Shown here: positions 7,821-15,590 of the stretch, piece by piece
Layout: every line of letters begins with the position of its first letter
How positions within the stretch are numbered: position 1 is the first letter of the stretch
Assembly (NCBI RefSeq): GCF_002115755.1
Contig: NZ_JFKA01000019.1
Location: 1 to 46,031 of the forward strand
Direction of reading: 5' to 3'
Origin: Thalassospira mesophila
Lineage (GTDB): Bacteria > Pseudomonadota > Alphaproteobacteria > Rhodospirillales > Thalassospiraceae
DNA: 46,031 bases
Notes under the pieces: generated by a model
Databases searched by the model: none
The model's input: the letters and a program-made list of their open reading frames with translations, nothing else
Told to the model about the DNA's origin: nothing
Translations under genes and position numbers: made by a program

Positions 7821-9094
7821 GCTTGGCCATTATGTTTATTTTGCTGGCTGTGCTGCTGGTGTGTGGTGCGCCGGTTGCCGTTGCGCTGGCCGGGTCGTCG
7901 CTGGCCTATCTTTTCATTGCAGGCATGCCGCCCATTACCATGCTGCACAACATGATCAACGGGGTTAACAGCTTTCCATTGCTGGCTGTGCCGTTTTTCA
8001 TTATGGCCGGTCATTTGATGAATACCGGGGGCATTACGGTACGTATTTTCAATTTTGCCCGCGCCATTGTCGGCTGGATGCCCGGTGGGCTGGGGCATGT
8101 GAATGTCGGGGCCAGTGTCATTTTTGCCGGAATGTCGGGTGCTGCTGTCGCCGATGCCGGTGGCCTTGGCAATGTCGAAATCAAGGCCATGCGCGATGCC
8201 GGGTATGATACCGCCTTTGCCGTTGGCATTACCGCAGCGTCTTCTACCATTGGCCCTATCATTCCGCCGTCGCTGCCGCTGGTTTTATATGGCGTTATTG
8301 CCCAGGTTTCGATCGGGCAGTTATTTCTGGCAGGCATCATCCCCGGCCTGCTGATGGCTGTTGCCCTTATGATTATGGTCGCGTGGTATTCGCGGCGCCG
8401 GAACTATCCGCGTGACCTCGCCTTTTCGTGGGTCATTCTGGGCAAGGCCAGCAAGGATGCCTTCCTGCCGTTGATGACGCCGGTGATTATTATTGGCGGC
8501 ATCTCAACCGGTCTGTTCACTCCGACAGAAGCCGCCGTCGGCGCTGTGGCCTATTCGCTGGTACTGGGCACCGTAATTTATCGCACCTTGACCATCCGCC
8601 ACTTGCTGCGTGTGACCATGGATACGGTTGAAACCACGGCTGCCATTATGCTGATTGTGGGTGCCGCCGCCGTTTTCGCCTGGATTTTAACCGCCAACCA
8701 GTCGGCTCAGCATCTGGCGAACTTTGTGCTTGGTTTTACCGACAATAAAAACCTGATCATTGTCCTGATCATGCTGCTGGTTCTCGTCGTTGGCTGCTTT
8801 ATGGAAACCATTGCCGCCATCACCATTTTAGTGCCGGTATTGTTGCCAGTTGCCCATAGCGTGGGGATTGACCCGGTTCACCTTGGCATCATCGTTATTC
8901 TGAATTTAATGCTGGGCTTGCTCACGCCACCGGTTGGTATGGTGCTTTATGTGCTGTCGCGCGTTTCCGGCGTACGGTTTGAAGAATGTGTGAAGGCAAC
9001 AGCTCCTTTCCTCATTCCGCTTTTGATCGTGCTGTTCTTGCTGGCTTTCATCCCGCAACTCAGCATGGCACTGCCGACCCTGCTTTATCGTTAA
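7817..9094 (+). CDS. dctM: TRAP transporter large membrane subunit (DctM family)
   Basis: A 425-residue polytopic membrane protein of normal DctM length with about 12 hydrophobic segments. Typical family stretches are VPFFIMAGHLMNTGGIT, the loop MSGAAVADAGGLGNVEIKAM and SSTIGPIIPPSLPLVLYG, with another conserved loop at TPTEAAVGAVAYSL. It forms the transport channel with DctQ and receives ligand from DctP. It is the last gene of the operon starting at 2435; a strong intrinsic terminator follows 24 bases after its stop codon. Confidence 0.93.
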   Translation: MSLAIMFILLAVLLVCGAPVAVALAGSSLAYLFIAGMPPITMLHNMINGVNSFPLLAVPFFIMAGHLMNTGGITVRIFNFARAIVGWMPGGLGHVNVGASVIFAGMSGAAVADAGGLGNVEIKAMRDAGYDTAFAVGITAASSTIGPIIPPSLPLVLYGVIAQVSIGQLFLAGIIPGLLMAVALMIMVAWYSRRRNYPRDLAFSWVILGKASKDAFLPLMTPVIIIGGISTGLFTPTEAAVGAVAYSLVLGTVIYRTLTIRHLLRVTMDTVETTAAIMLIVGAAAVFAWILTANQSAQHLANFVLGFTDNKNLIIVLIMLLVLVVGCFMETIAAITILVPVLLPVAHSVGIDPVHLGIIVILNLMLGLLTPPVGMVLYVLSRVSGVRFEECVKATAPFLIPLLIVLFLLAFIPQLSMALPTLLYR

Positions 9095-9118
9095 GCCCGG
9101 TTCCAGCCCTTTTTACAC

Positions 9119-9160
9119 CGGCACAGGCCCACCGAAAACAGGTGGTCCTGTGCCGTTTTT
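9119..9160 (+). terminator. Intrinsic terminator of the hexonate/TRAP operon
   Basis: A stem of CGGCACAGG (9119-9127) with CCTGTGCCG (9147-9155) is extended inward, after one mismatch, by CCACC/GGTGG. Five T residues follow at 9156-9160. Confidence 0.9.
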
Positions 9161-9291
9161 ATATTCCCCGAACAAACCCGGCTGGGCTTTGGGCAAAATC
9201 ACATCGCTCGCCAAACCGGCCCGCACCACCTCCCTATTCAAATCAACAATCATTTCATCCCGTTTGCTGATGTTTTTTAACTGCTTTACTC

Positions 9292-9320
9292 TTGACATAT
9301 GACTTATGACATAAGATGAT
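9292..9320 (+). promoter_or_regulatory. Sigma-70-like promoter with a palindromic operator in its spacer
   Basis: A perfect -35 TTGACA is at 9292-9297. After 17 bases, GATGAT (9315-9320) matches the -10 at four of six positions. The spacer contains the odd-centred perfect palindrome CTTATG-A-CATAAG at 9303-9315. It is the right size and place for a GntR/FCD repressor, most likely the one encoded at 13212-13964 in the same operon. The first start codon is 66 bases downstream. Promoter use and binding are inferred. Confidence 0.7.
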
Positions 9321-9385
9321 GAAGCACCGGGAACAACCCGGACAAAAACACGCAAAAATGCGATATCCTTTCGGGAGGAAATATA

Positions 9386-10354
9386 ATGAAACGGACTTTA
9401 GTCGCCCTTGGTGCGATTGCCCTCGCCTGTGCAAGTTTTTCCCAATCCGCTTTTGCCAAATGGCCCGAACGGGCTGTTACCATTATTGTGCCGTGGTCAG
9501 CCGGTGGCGGCACCGATGCCACGGCTCGTGCCGTTGCCCAGCAACTTGAACAACGCCTTGGTCAGCCAGTTAACGTTGTAAACCGGACCGGTGGTGGCGG
9601 CGTAGTTGGCCATGTTGCCATCGCCAATGCGCCAGCTGATGGCTATACGCTAGGCGTTGTGACCATCGAAATGACCATGTATGACGCACAGGGTATTCCC
9701 GGTGCCACACCCGAAGATTTCACCCTGATCGGTCGTTTTAATGCCGACCCGATTGCGGTAAATGTACGCGCCGATGCGCCCTATAACAGTGTTGAAGACC
9801 TGATCAAGGCGGTCAAAGCCCATCCCGGCGATATCAAAGCATCCGGGGCAAACCGGGGTGGCCTGTCGCATCTGGCCTGGGCGGGCTTGTTAAACACGCT
9901 TGATGTTAACCCCGATGCCAGCCCGTGGATTGCATCGGATGGTGCCGCCCCGGCTATGCAGCAACTTGCCGCAGGTGCCATTGATGTTGTCTCAACATCC
10001 CCGGCCGAAGCACGGTCGCTGGTTGAAGCCGGCGAAGCCAAAACGCTGGCCCTTGTTTCAAACGAACGCAGCGATGCCTGGCCTGACCTTACCACCACCA
10101 CCGAGGCCTTCAACATCAATTGGTCGCCCCTGCCATTTCGCGGGTTAGCCGCCCCCAAGGGCCTGCCGGACGACATCACAAAAACGCTGTCAAAAACCCT
10201 GAAAGACATTACTGAAGACCGGGAATTCCATAAATTCATGGCATCGCGCGGGTTTTCGGTTGCCTATCAGAACAGCACAGATTTCACCAAAACCGTCATG
10301 CAATCGCGTGAAGGGCTGGTGAAAACCATGAAGACCCTGGGACTGGCGAAATAA
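9386..10354 (+). CDS. Tripartite tricarboxylate transporter binding protein (TctC/Bug family)
   Basis: Periplasmic binding protein of 322 residues. Residues 1-24 are a signal peptide ending QSAFA. The mature start KWPERAVTIIVPWSAGGGTD is diagnostic of the Bug/TctC family, as are NRTGGGGVVGHVAIANAPADGYTLG and the later region on ligand closure. The ATG has GGGAGGAAA upstream. It is the first gene of a six-gene operon with tctB, tctA, an SDR, a GntR regulator and an RraA-like enzyme. Bug proteins typically bind carboxylates; the ligand here is unknown. A second, clearly different TctC lies at 18973-19932. Confidence 0.92.
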   Translation: MKRTLVALGAIALACASFSQSAFAKWPERAVTIIVPWSAGGGTDATARAVAQQLEQRLGQPVNVVNRTGGGGVVGHVAIANAPADGYTLGVVTIEMTMYDAQGIPGATPEDFTLIGRFNADPIAVNVRADAPYNSVEDLIKAVKAHPGDIKASGANRGGLSHLAWAGLLNTLDVNPDASPWIASDGAAPAMQQLAAGAIDVVSTSPAEARSLVEAGEAKTLALVSNERSDAWPDLTTTTEAFNINWSPLPFRGLAAPKGLPDDITKTLSKTLKDITEDREFHKFMASRGFSVAYQNSTDFTKTVMQSREGLVKTMKTLGLAK

Positions 10355-10374
10355 CGATAGGCTGGAGCATTACC

Positions 10375-10845
10375 ATGCGTATCGATGACCGCCTTACCGG
10401 TTTGATATTCGCCGTTCTTGGATGTGGGGTCATCTTTCTGGCACAGCAGCTTCCCGCTGTGCCAGGAACCACCTTTGGCCCCAACCTGATGCCAACTTTG
10501 ATTGGCGTTGCCATGCTGGGGCTGTCGCTCAAAATCATGATTGCCGCGCTGCGTACTACGCATCACGGGCCGTGGTTCGATATATCGGCCTGGCAGGGTC
10601 GCACACGCGGCATTATCAGCGCGATCTGGACCATGACCGGTGTGCTTGTGGCCATTTACGCCCTGCCGGTCATCGGCTTTCCCCTTCTCGGGCTGGTCTA
10701 CACCATCGGGTTGATGCTGCTTTTGCAAATCCGCCTCGTTATTGCGCTGCCGGTTGGTCTGATCGTGATTTTGGGCCTGCAATATGTATTTGCGCAAATC
10801 CTGTATGTTCCGCTGTCGGCGGGGCCACTTCCTTTGCCGTGGTGA
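10375..10845 (+). CDS. Tripartite tricarboxylate transporter small subunit (TctB family)
   Basis: A 156-residue membrane protein with four hydrophobic segments. The opening DDRLTGLIFAVLGCGVIF and the following PGTTFGPNLMPTLIG (near residues 30-45) are typical TctB features, despite low conservation in this family. It lies 20 bases after tctC and five bases before tctA. TctB associates with TctA in the inner membrane. The ribosome site is GGCTGGAG. Confidence 0.85.
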   Translation: MRIDDRLTGLIFAVLGCGVIFLAQQLPAVPGTTFGPNLMPTLIGVAMLGLSLKIMIAALRTTHHGPWFDISAWQGRTRGIISAIWTMTGVLVAIYALPVIGFPLLGLVYTIGLMLLLQIRLVIALPVGLIVILGLQYVFAQILYVPLSAGPLPLPW

Positions 10846-10850
10846 CAAGC

Positions 10851-12407
10851 ATGACATTTGAAACATTCGCTACCGCTGCAAATATCGTTTTTCAGGCCCC
10901 GGTCCTGCTCGCCATTCTGGGCGGTGCGGTTTATGGCCTGTTTATCGGGGCCATACCGGGCCTGACCGCCACCATGGCAACGGCCCTTCTGGTGCCATTA
11001 ACCTTTTATCTGGACCCGGTGCCTGCGATTGCCCTGATCGTTTCAACAACTGCCATGGCGATTACTGCCGGGGATATTCCCGGTGCGCTGTTACGGATCC
11101 CCGGCACCCCGGCATCGGCCGCCTATGTCGATGAATCCTATGCCCTGACCATGAAAGGCAAGGCCGAAACCGCGCTTAGCATCGGTATTTTCTTTTCTGC
11201 ATGTGGCGGGCTTGTCGGGGCGGTTGTGTTGCTGGTGACCGGGCCGCTTCTGGCCCATGTCGCCCTGATGTTTTCCAGCTTTGAATTTTTCTGGCTCGCC
11301 ATGCTGGGCCTGATGACATCCGCTCTGGTCAGCAGCAGCGACCCGGCACGGGGCTTTATATCCTTGCTGATCGGGTTGTTAATCGCAACGGTCGGGCTTG
11401 ATGTCACCAGTGGTCAGCCCCGGTTTACCTTTGGCTCTATCGACCTTATGGGCGGGGTCAGCTTTATTCCCGTTATGATCGGCATGTTTGCCTTTGCCGA
11501 GGTTTTGCGCGGGTTTTCCGCCAACGCATCATTCCCCCCGGCCCCCGATACGTCACGGGCGCGTCCGTTTCATGGCATGGGGCGTTTGCTGATGCGCTAT
11601 CCATTCAGCTTTTTGCGTGGCGCATCGCTGGGCACGGCGGTTGGGGCATTGCCCGGTGTGGGCGGCGACGTTGCCGCCTGGATCGCCTATGGCATGAGCA
11701 AACGGATGTCGAAAACTCCGGAAAAATTTGGCACCGGCCACGAAGAAGGCCTGATCGAAGCCAGCACGTCAAACAATGCCGGACTTTCAAGCGCCTGGAT
11801 ACCGGCCCTGGTTTTTGGCATTCCCGGCGATGCGGTTACCGCCATCGCAGTTGGTGTTCTGTTTATGAAGGGCCTTAACCCCGGGCCGCGCCTGTTTGTC
11901 GAAAACCCGTCCATGCCCACCGCAATCATCATGACGTTTTTCCTCGCCAATCTGTTGCTGTTCCCCATCGGGTATCTGGCAATCAAAGGGGCGCGTCGGG
12001 TTTTGTCGGTGCCGCGCGGCGTCATTGTGCCAGTTGTTCTGGCCTGCTGCGTTCTGGGATCCTTCGCAATTAACAATTCCACCTTCGATATCGGCGTCAT
12101 GTTTGTCGCTGGCATCGTTGGTTACCTGCTTGAAGAAAACGGTTTTCCCATTGCGCCGATCATTCTGGGGCTTGTTCTGGGGCCGGTTCTTGAACGCAAC
12201 TTCATTATGTCGATGCAAATCGCCAACGGAGATCTTCTCGGGTTTTTTGACCGACCAATCGCAGCAGTACTGGGCGTCATCGTTTGTTCGCTGCTGATCC
12301 TGCCCATTGCCCGTGCCACCTGGCGCCGCGTGGGCCGGGCAAAACACCCGTCAACATTATCCACACATACGTCAGACCACGAACAAGAGAGAAACGAACA
12401 TGGTTGA
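10851..12407 (+). CDS. Tripartite tricarboxylate transporter large subunit (TctA family)
   Basis: The main channel subunit, 518 residues, close to the usual 500. The frame is open upstream to 10422 through tctB, but that would duplicate coding over a real gene. The ATG at 10851, with GGTGA just before it, gives the classical TctA N-terminus. Family motifs are GLFIGAIPGLTATM and the IPGTPASAA segment, repeated later as GTAVGALPGVGGD and EASTSNNAG. About ten to twelve hydrophobic helices are evident. The C-terminal 8 bases overlap the next gene. The ligand presumably comes from the TctC two genes upstream. Confidence 0.92.
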   Translation: MTFETFATAANIVFQAPVLLAILGGAVYGLFIGAIPGLTATMATALLVPLTFYLDPVPAIALIVSTTAMAITAGDIPGALLRIPGTPASAAYVDESYALTMKGKAETALSIGIFFSACGGLVGAVVLLVTGPLLAHVALMFSSFEFFWLAMLGLMTSALVSSSDPARGFISLLIGLLIATVGLDVTSGQPRFTFGSIDLMGGVSFIPVMIGMFAFAEVLRGFSANASFPPAPDTSRARPFHGMGRLLMRYPFSFLRGASLGTAVGALPGVGGDVAAWIAYGMSKRMSKTPEKFGTGHEEGLIEASTSNNAGLSSAWIPALVFGIPGDAVTAIAVGVLFMKGLNPGPRLFVENPSMPTAIIMTFFLANLLLFPIGYLAIKGARRVLSVPRGVIVPVVLACCVLGSFAINNSTFDIGVMFVAGIVGYLLEENGFPIAPIILGLVLGPVLERNFIMSMQIANGDLLGFFDRPIAAVLGVIVCSLLILPIARATWRRVGRAKHPSTLSTHTSDHEQERNEHG

Positions 12408-13218
12408 TATTTTCAGCGTTAAAAACAAAGTCATCGTCGTCACCGGTGGTCTGGGACAATTGGGCACGCAATTTTCCCAGTCTTTGGCACAGGCCGGGGC
12501 GAAAGTTGCCATCTATAGCCGCCGCCCGTTTGACCGCAACCAGATTGCCGAAAAATTCCCCGATGTTGCCGACAATATCCGGGTTTATGTTGCCAGTGTT
12601 ACCGACAAGGAAGCCCTGCAAAAAGCAACCGACCTTTTGGTTGCCGACTGGGGTGTGCCCGATGTGCTGGTCAACAATGCCGGGATTGATTCCAAACCCG
12701 ACGGATCGGCCGAACAAAACGCCCCGTTCGAGGATTACCCCCAGCGGTACTGGGATGAAATTATTGATACCAACCTGACCGGCGTCATGCTGACCAGCCA
12801 GGTCATTGGCAGCAAAATGGCAAAAGCCGGGCGGGGATCGATCATTAATGTCGGGTCGATTTACGGCATGGTGTCGCCCAATCAATCCCTGTATGCCTAC
12901 CGTGAAGAACGCGACGGGGTGCCATTTGTGAAGGCCATTTCCTATGCCGCGTCCAAGTCGGCCTTATTAAACTTAACCCGTTATCTTGCCACCTATTGGG
13001 GCACCAAAGGGGTGCGCACCAACCTGATTTCCTTTGGCGGTGTTAAAACAGCCAGCTTTGACAAGGAATTCATTGATGCGTTTCTTGATCGCGTCCCCAT
13101 GCGCCGCCAGGCTGAAATCACCGAATATAACGGCGTGATCCGTTTTCTTGCATCTGACGCGTCATCCTATATGACAGGATCAAACGTTGTGGTTGATGGA
13201 GGGTTTACAGCATGGTGA
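12400..13218 (+). CDS. Short-chain dehydrogenase/reductase (SDR)
   Basis: Classical SDR of 272 residues. The nucleotide site TGGLGQLG is at 15-22, NNAG at 92-95, the catalytic Ser at 153 (NVGSIYG) and Y182-x3-K186 in SYAASK. The C-terminus VVVDGGFTAW is also typical. The ATG at 12400 is preferred because the upstream in-frame extension lies inside tctA; AAGAGAGA serves as ribosome site. It overlaps tctA by eight bases and the regulator by seven. It probably oxidises a hydroxyl of the transported acid, giving a keto acid for the RraA-like enzyme downstream. The insert YREERDGVPF just before the catalytic Tyr resembles those in gluconate-5-dehydrogenase-like SDRs, but I cannot fix the substrate. 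Confidence 0.88.
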   Translation: MVDIFSVKNKVIVVTGGLGQLGTQFSQSLAQAGAKVAIYSRRPFDRNQIAEKFPDVADNIRVYVASVTDKEALQKATDLLVADWGVPDVLVNNAGIDSKPDGSAEQNAPFEDYPQRYWDEIIDTNLTGVMLTSQVIGSKMAKAGRGSIINVGSIYGMVSPNQSLYAYREERDGVPFVKAISYAASKSALLNLTRYLATYWGTKGVRTNLISFGGVKTASFDKEFIDAFLDRVPMRRQAEITEYNGVIRFLASDASSYMTGSNVVVDGGFTAW

Positions 13219-13964
13219 TAGAAGGTGCGTCGCGCCCGGCAGATCGTGAAAGACTGCATTTAAGCGTGGCCGAGGACCTTGAAAACCGGATTTTAAGCGG
13301 CAACCTGCCCATTGGCGACCGCCTGCCATCGGAAAGTGCCATCGCGCGCGATTTCAATGTCAGCACGCGGTCGGTGCGCGAGGCGATGCAAATTCTGGAA
13401 ACCAAGGGGCTGGTCCGGCGCAAACATGGCGAACGCGCCATGATTGTTCGTGACGATGTTGCCGAATTTCTCGGCACCTTGGCCACAACCGTGCGGCAGC
13501 TGTTTTCCACCAACCCGGACTATCTGGTTCAGTTGATGGATGTTCGACGCATGATTGAGGTTGAAGTCATCGGTGCCCTTGTTACCCGGGAAAACCCGAT
13601 CACGCCGGAAATTGACAAGGCGATGAACAATCTGCGGGAAACGGCACACGCAGGCGAATTTGGCAAATTCACCGATTGCGATGCTGCCTTTCACCGCGCG
13701 CTGGTGCAGTCCGCCGGCAACGATGTGATGGCCGTTTTATACAATAATCTGTACGGGCTGATCACGGATGTTATCCGCGTGACCAGCCGGGTGCCGGTGA
13801 AATCGCTTGATGTTGCCTGCGCAGAACACGAACACCTGTATGACCTGATTAAAAACCGCGATGAAGCGACCGCCAAACAAGCCATTGCCGCGCATATCAA
13901 CAATAGCAGCGCATATTTGCAGGTCGCCATCGCCAAAGCCCAGAACAAGGAAACCCAAGAATGA
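13212..13964 (+). CDS. GntR/FadR-family (FCD) transcriptional regulator
   Basis: Single winged-helix FCD regulator of 250 residues. The HTH spans about 18-85 (ILSGNLPIGDRLPSESAIAR, then FNVSTRSVREAMQILETKG). The FCD domain begins near 105 (LVQLMDVRRMIEVEVIG) and has the metal-site pattern DAAFHRALV, then AEHEHLYDLI and IAAHI. It lies inside the operon it probably controls, overlapping the SDR by seven bases and the RraA-like gene by four. The best candidate target is the palindrome at 9303-9315 in the operon promoter, which would give autorepression relieved by the substrate or a metabolite. Confidence 0.9.
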   Translation: MVIEGASRPADRERLHLSVAEDLENRILSGNLPIGDRLPSESAIARDFNVSTRSVREAMQILETKGLVRRKHGERAMIVRDDVAEFLGTLATTVRQLFSTNPDYLVQLMDVRRMIEVEVIGALVTRENPITPEIDKAMNNLRETAHAGEFGKFTDCDAAFHRALVQSAGNDVMAVLYNNLYGLITDVIRVTSRVPVKSLDVACAEHEHLYDLIKNRDEATAKQAIAAHINNSSAYLQVAIAKAQNKETQE

Positions 13965-14629
13965 CCACCAATAAATTCGACTATTCAGACACCGACTGGG
14001 ACGCCATCGAACGCCTGAAAAAATGGTATTCGGGCGACATCCACGACAGCATGGAACATCTGGGCCTGTGGGGCTATCTGGGCGGTATTTCGCTATTTGG
14101 TACGTTGGCACCAGGCGAAGTCGTTTGTGGCCCTGCGGTGACGGTTTTGTTTGAACCATCTGATCGCAAGGGCGAACCGCAGGATGTGTATCACAATGCC
14201 ATTGATAACGCGCCCAAAGGCGGCATTATGGTGGTTGATGCATCTTGCGCCGATGGGTCCTGCACAGGCGAGTTGATGTCCACCGGGTCAAAAACCCGGG
14301 GTCTTGCCGCCACCATCGTCAATGGCACGGTGCGCGATCTGGCCCAGGTGCGTGAGCTGGGTTATCCGTTATTTGGCACGCACCCCAGCCCGGTTGGTGT
14401 TACCGGCAAAAAAGAACCTCGCCATTCGCAGGTACCCGTAACCATTGCCGGTGTCACCATTCGCTCCGGCGATGTGATTTTTGCAGATATTGACGGCGTT
14501 GTCGCCCTGCCCAAGGAACAGCTGGTTGCCATTGCCGATGCTGCCGATGAGTTAGGCAAGAACGAACAATCCGCCCGCGATCGTTTGCTGACGGGCGAAA
14601 AACTGCAATCTGTCTGGCCTGCGGCCTAA
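13961..14629 (+). CDS. RraA-family aldolase/decarboxylase-like enzyme
   Basis: A 222-residue RraA/HMG-aldolase fold protein. Landmarks are the N-terminal SGDIHDSMEHLG, the ligand-binding region GELMSTGSKTRGLAATIVNG followed by TVRD (the G-x20-R-D pattern), and the metal-binding SGDVIFADIDGVVALP. Family members include 4-hydroxy-4-methyl-2-oxoglutarate aldolase and oxaloacetate decarboxylase; RraA itself, an RNase E inhibitor, is shorter and lacks catalysis. The catabolic context of transporter and SDR argues for a metal-dependent aldolase or decarboxylase acting on a 2-keto acid. The substrate is unknown. Last gene of the operon, four-base overlap with the regulator. Confidence 0.85.
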   Translation: MTTNKFDYSDTDWDAIERLKKWYSGDIHDSMEHLGLWGYLGGISLFGTLAPGEVVCGPAVTVLFEPSDRKGEPQDVYHNAIDNAPKGGIMVVDASCADGSCTGELMSTGSKTRGLAATIVNGTVRDLAQVRELGYPLFGTHPSPVGVTGKKEPRHSQVPVTIAGVTIRSGDVIFADIDGVVALPKEQLVAIADAADELGKNEQSARDRLLTGEKLQSVWPAA

Positions 14630-14642
14630 CAGGCGCACAATA

Positions 14643-14678
14643 AAAAGCGGGAAACGACGGTTGCTGTTTCCCGCTTTT
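14643..14678. terminator. Bidirectional intrinsic terminator
   Basis: A perfect 13-bp stem, AAAAGCGGGAAAC (14643-14655) with 14666-14678, over a 10-base loop. A-runs and T-runs at the ends give a U-tract in both directions. It lies between two convergent operons. Confidence 0.92.
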
Positions 14679-14696
14679 ACATTCCAGAATTAAATT

Positions 14697-15590
14697 CTAC
14701 ACCAAACCAAAACGCCTGGCGCGTAGCAAAAGGCGTTCGGCCCGCTTGCGCATCGGCGCATCAATCATACGGCCTTTTAACACTGCAGCCCCCTTGCCCT
14801 GCCGTGCGGCTTCATCCAGTGTAATCATCACTTCACGGGCATGGCTGATCTGATCCTCGCTAGGGGAAAAAGCCTGATTTAAAACCGGCACCAGTGCCGG
14901 ATGCACACAGGTGGACCCTTCAAAGCCAAACCGGGCGGCACGGCGGGCAATTTCCAGGGTCTTTTCAACGTTGGAATAATCTGCCGCACTTTCCAGCAAG
15001 CCATAGGGCACCAGCCCGGCCTTGCGTGCCGCAAATACCAGTTGCTGGCGTGGCAATAACAGGGTTTCCGGGGCCGGGTCCATACCAGCCTCGGTCGCGA
15101 AATCTTCACTGCCCAACAGCAACCCGATTGATCGTGACGATGCCGTGGCAATGTCACTGGCGGCGAAAAAGCCCGCCGGGGCCTCGATCATGGGAATGAA
15201 CTTGATGCTTCCTGGCGCAATGCCACGCTCGGCTTCCAGTTCGTCAAGGGTTTCTGCCAGCAGGGAAATTTTGTCGGGCATATCTGCCTTGGGCAACAAA
15301 ATGGCCTTTAAACCTGGCTGGACGATTTTTTCCAGATCGGGAATAGCCTGTCGCAGGCTGGCATTAATCCGCACCAGAACATCGCTGGGGCCATCGGCCA
15401 TATTGGCAATGGCCTCGGCACACAGGTTGCGGGCATTTTCCTTGTCTGTGTCGGCTACGCTGTCTTCAAGGTCTAAAACAATGCCGTCGGCCCCGCGCTG
15501 CTGGGCCTTGCCCACAAATCGCGGGTTATTGGCGGGCACATACAGCAATGACCGCCACGAACAAGGTGAATGATCCTGAAAAGCCATCAT
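14697..15590 (-). CDS. HpcH/CitE-family C-C lyase (citramalyl/malyl-CoA lyase-like)
   Basis: A 297-residue TIM-barrel lyase. The family pattern is clear: RSLLYVPANNPRF near residue 13, ADGIVLDLEDSVAD with the acidic metal/CoA residues, VRINA, FIPMIEAPAGF and GSEDFATEAG with the second metal ligand. Such enzymes cleave or form citryl-, malyl- or citramalyl-CoA bonds, giving acetyl-CoA plus a keto acid. The start overlaps the stop of the CoA-transferase gene by four bases, so the two act as a pair. Cleavage of a CoA ester made by the transferase is the natural reading; citramalyl-CoA to acetyl-CoA and pyruvate is one possibility. Activity is not determinable from sequence. Confidence 0.85.
   Translation of the reverse strand: MMAFQDHSPCSWRSLLYVPANNPRFVGKAQQRGADGIVLDLEDSVADTDKENARNLCAEAIANMADGPSDVLVRINASLRQAIPDLEKIVQPGLKAILLPKADMPDKISLLAETLDELEAERGIAPGSIKFIPMIEAPAGFFAASDIATASSRSIGLLLGSEDFATEAGMDPAPETLLLPRQQLVFAARKAGLVPYGLLESAADYSNVEKTLEIARRAARFGFEGSTCVHPALVPVLNQAFSPSEDQISHAREVMITLDEAARQGKGAAVLKGRMIDAPMRKRAERLLLRARRFGLV

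Noticed and set aside
10422..10850. 143-codon upstream extension of tctA
   Set aside because: It is an out-of-frame reading through the real tctB gene; the family N-terminus begins at 10851.
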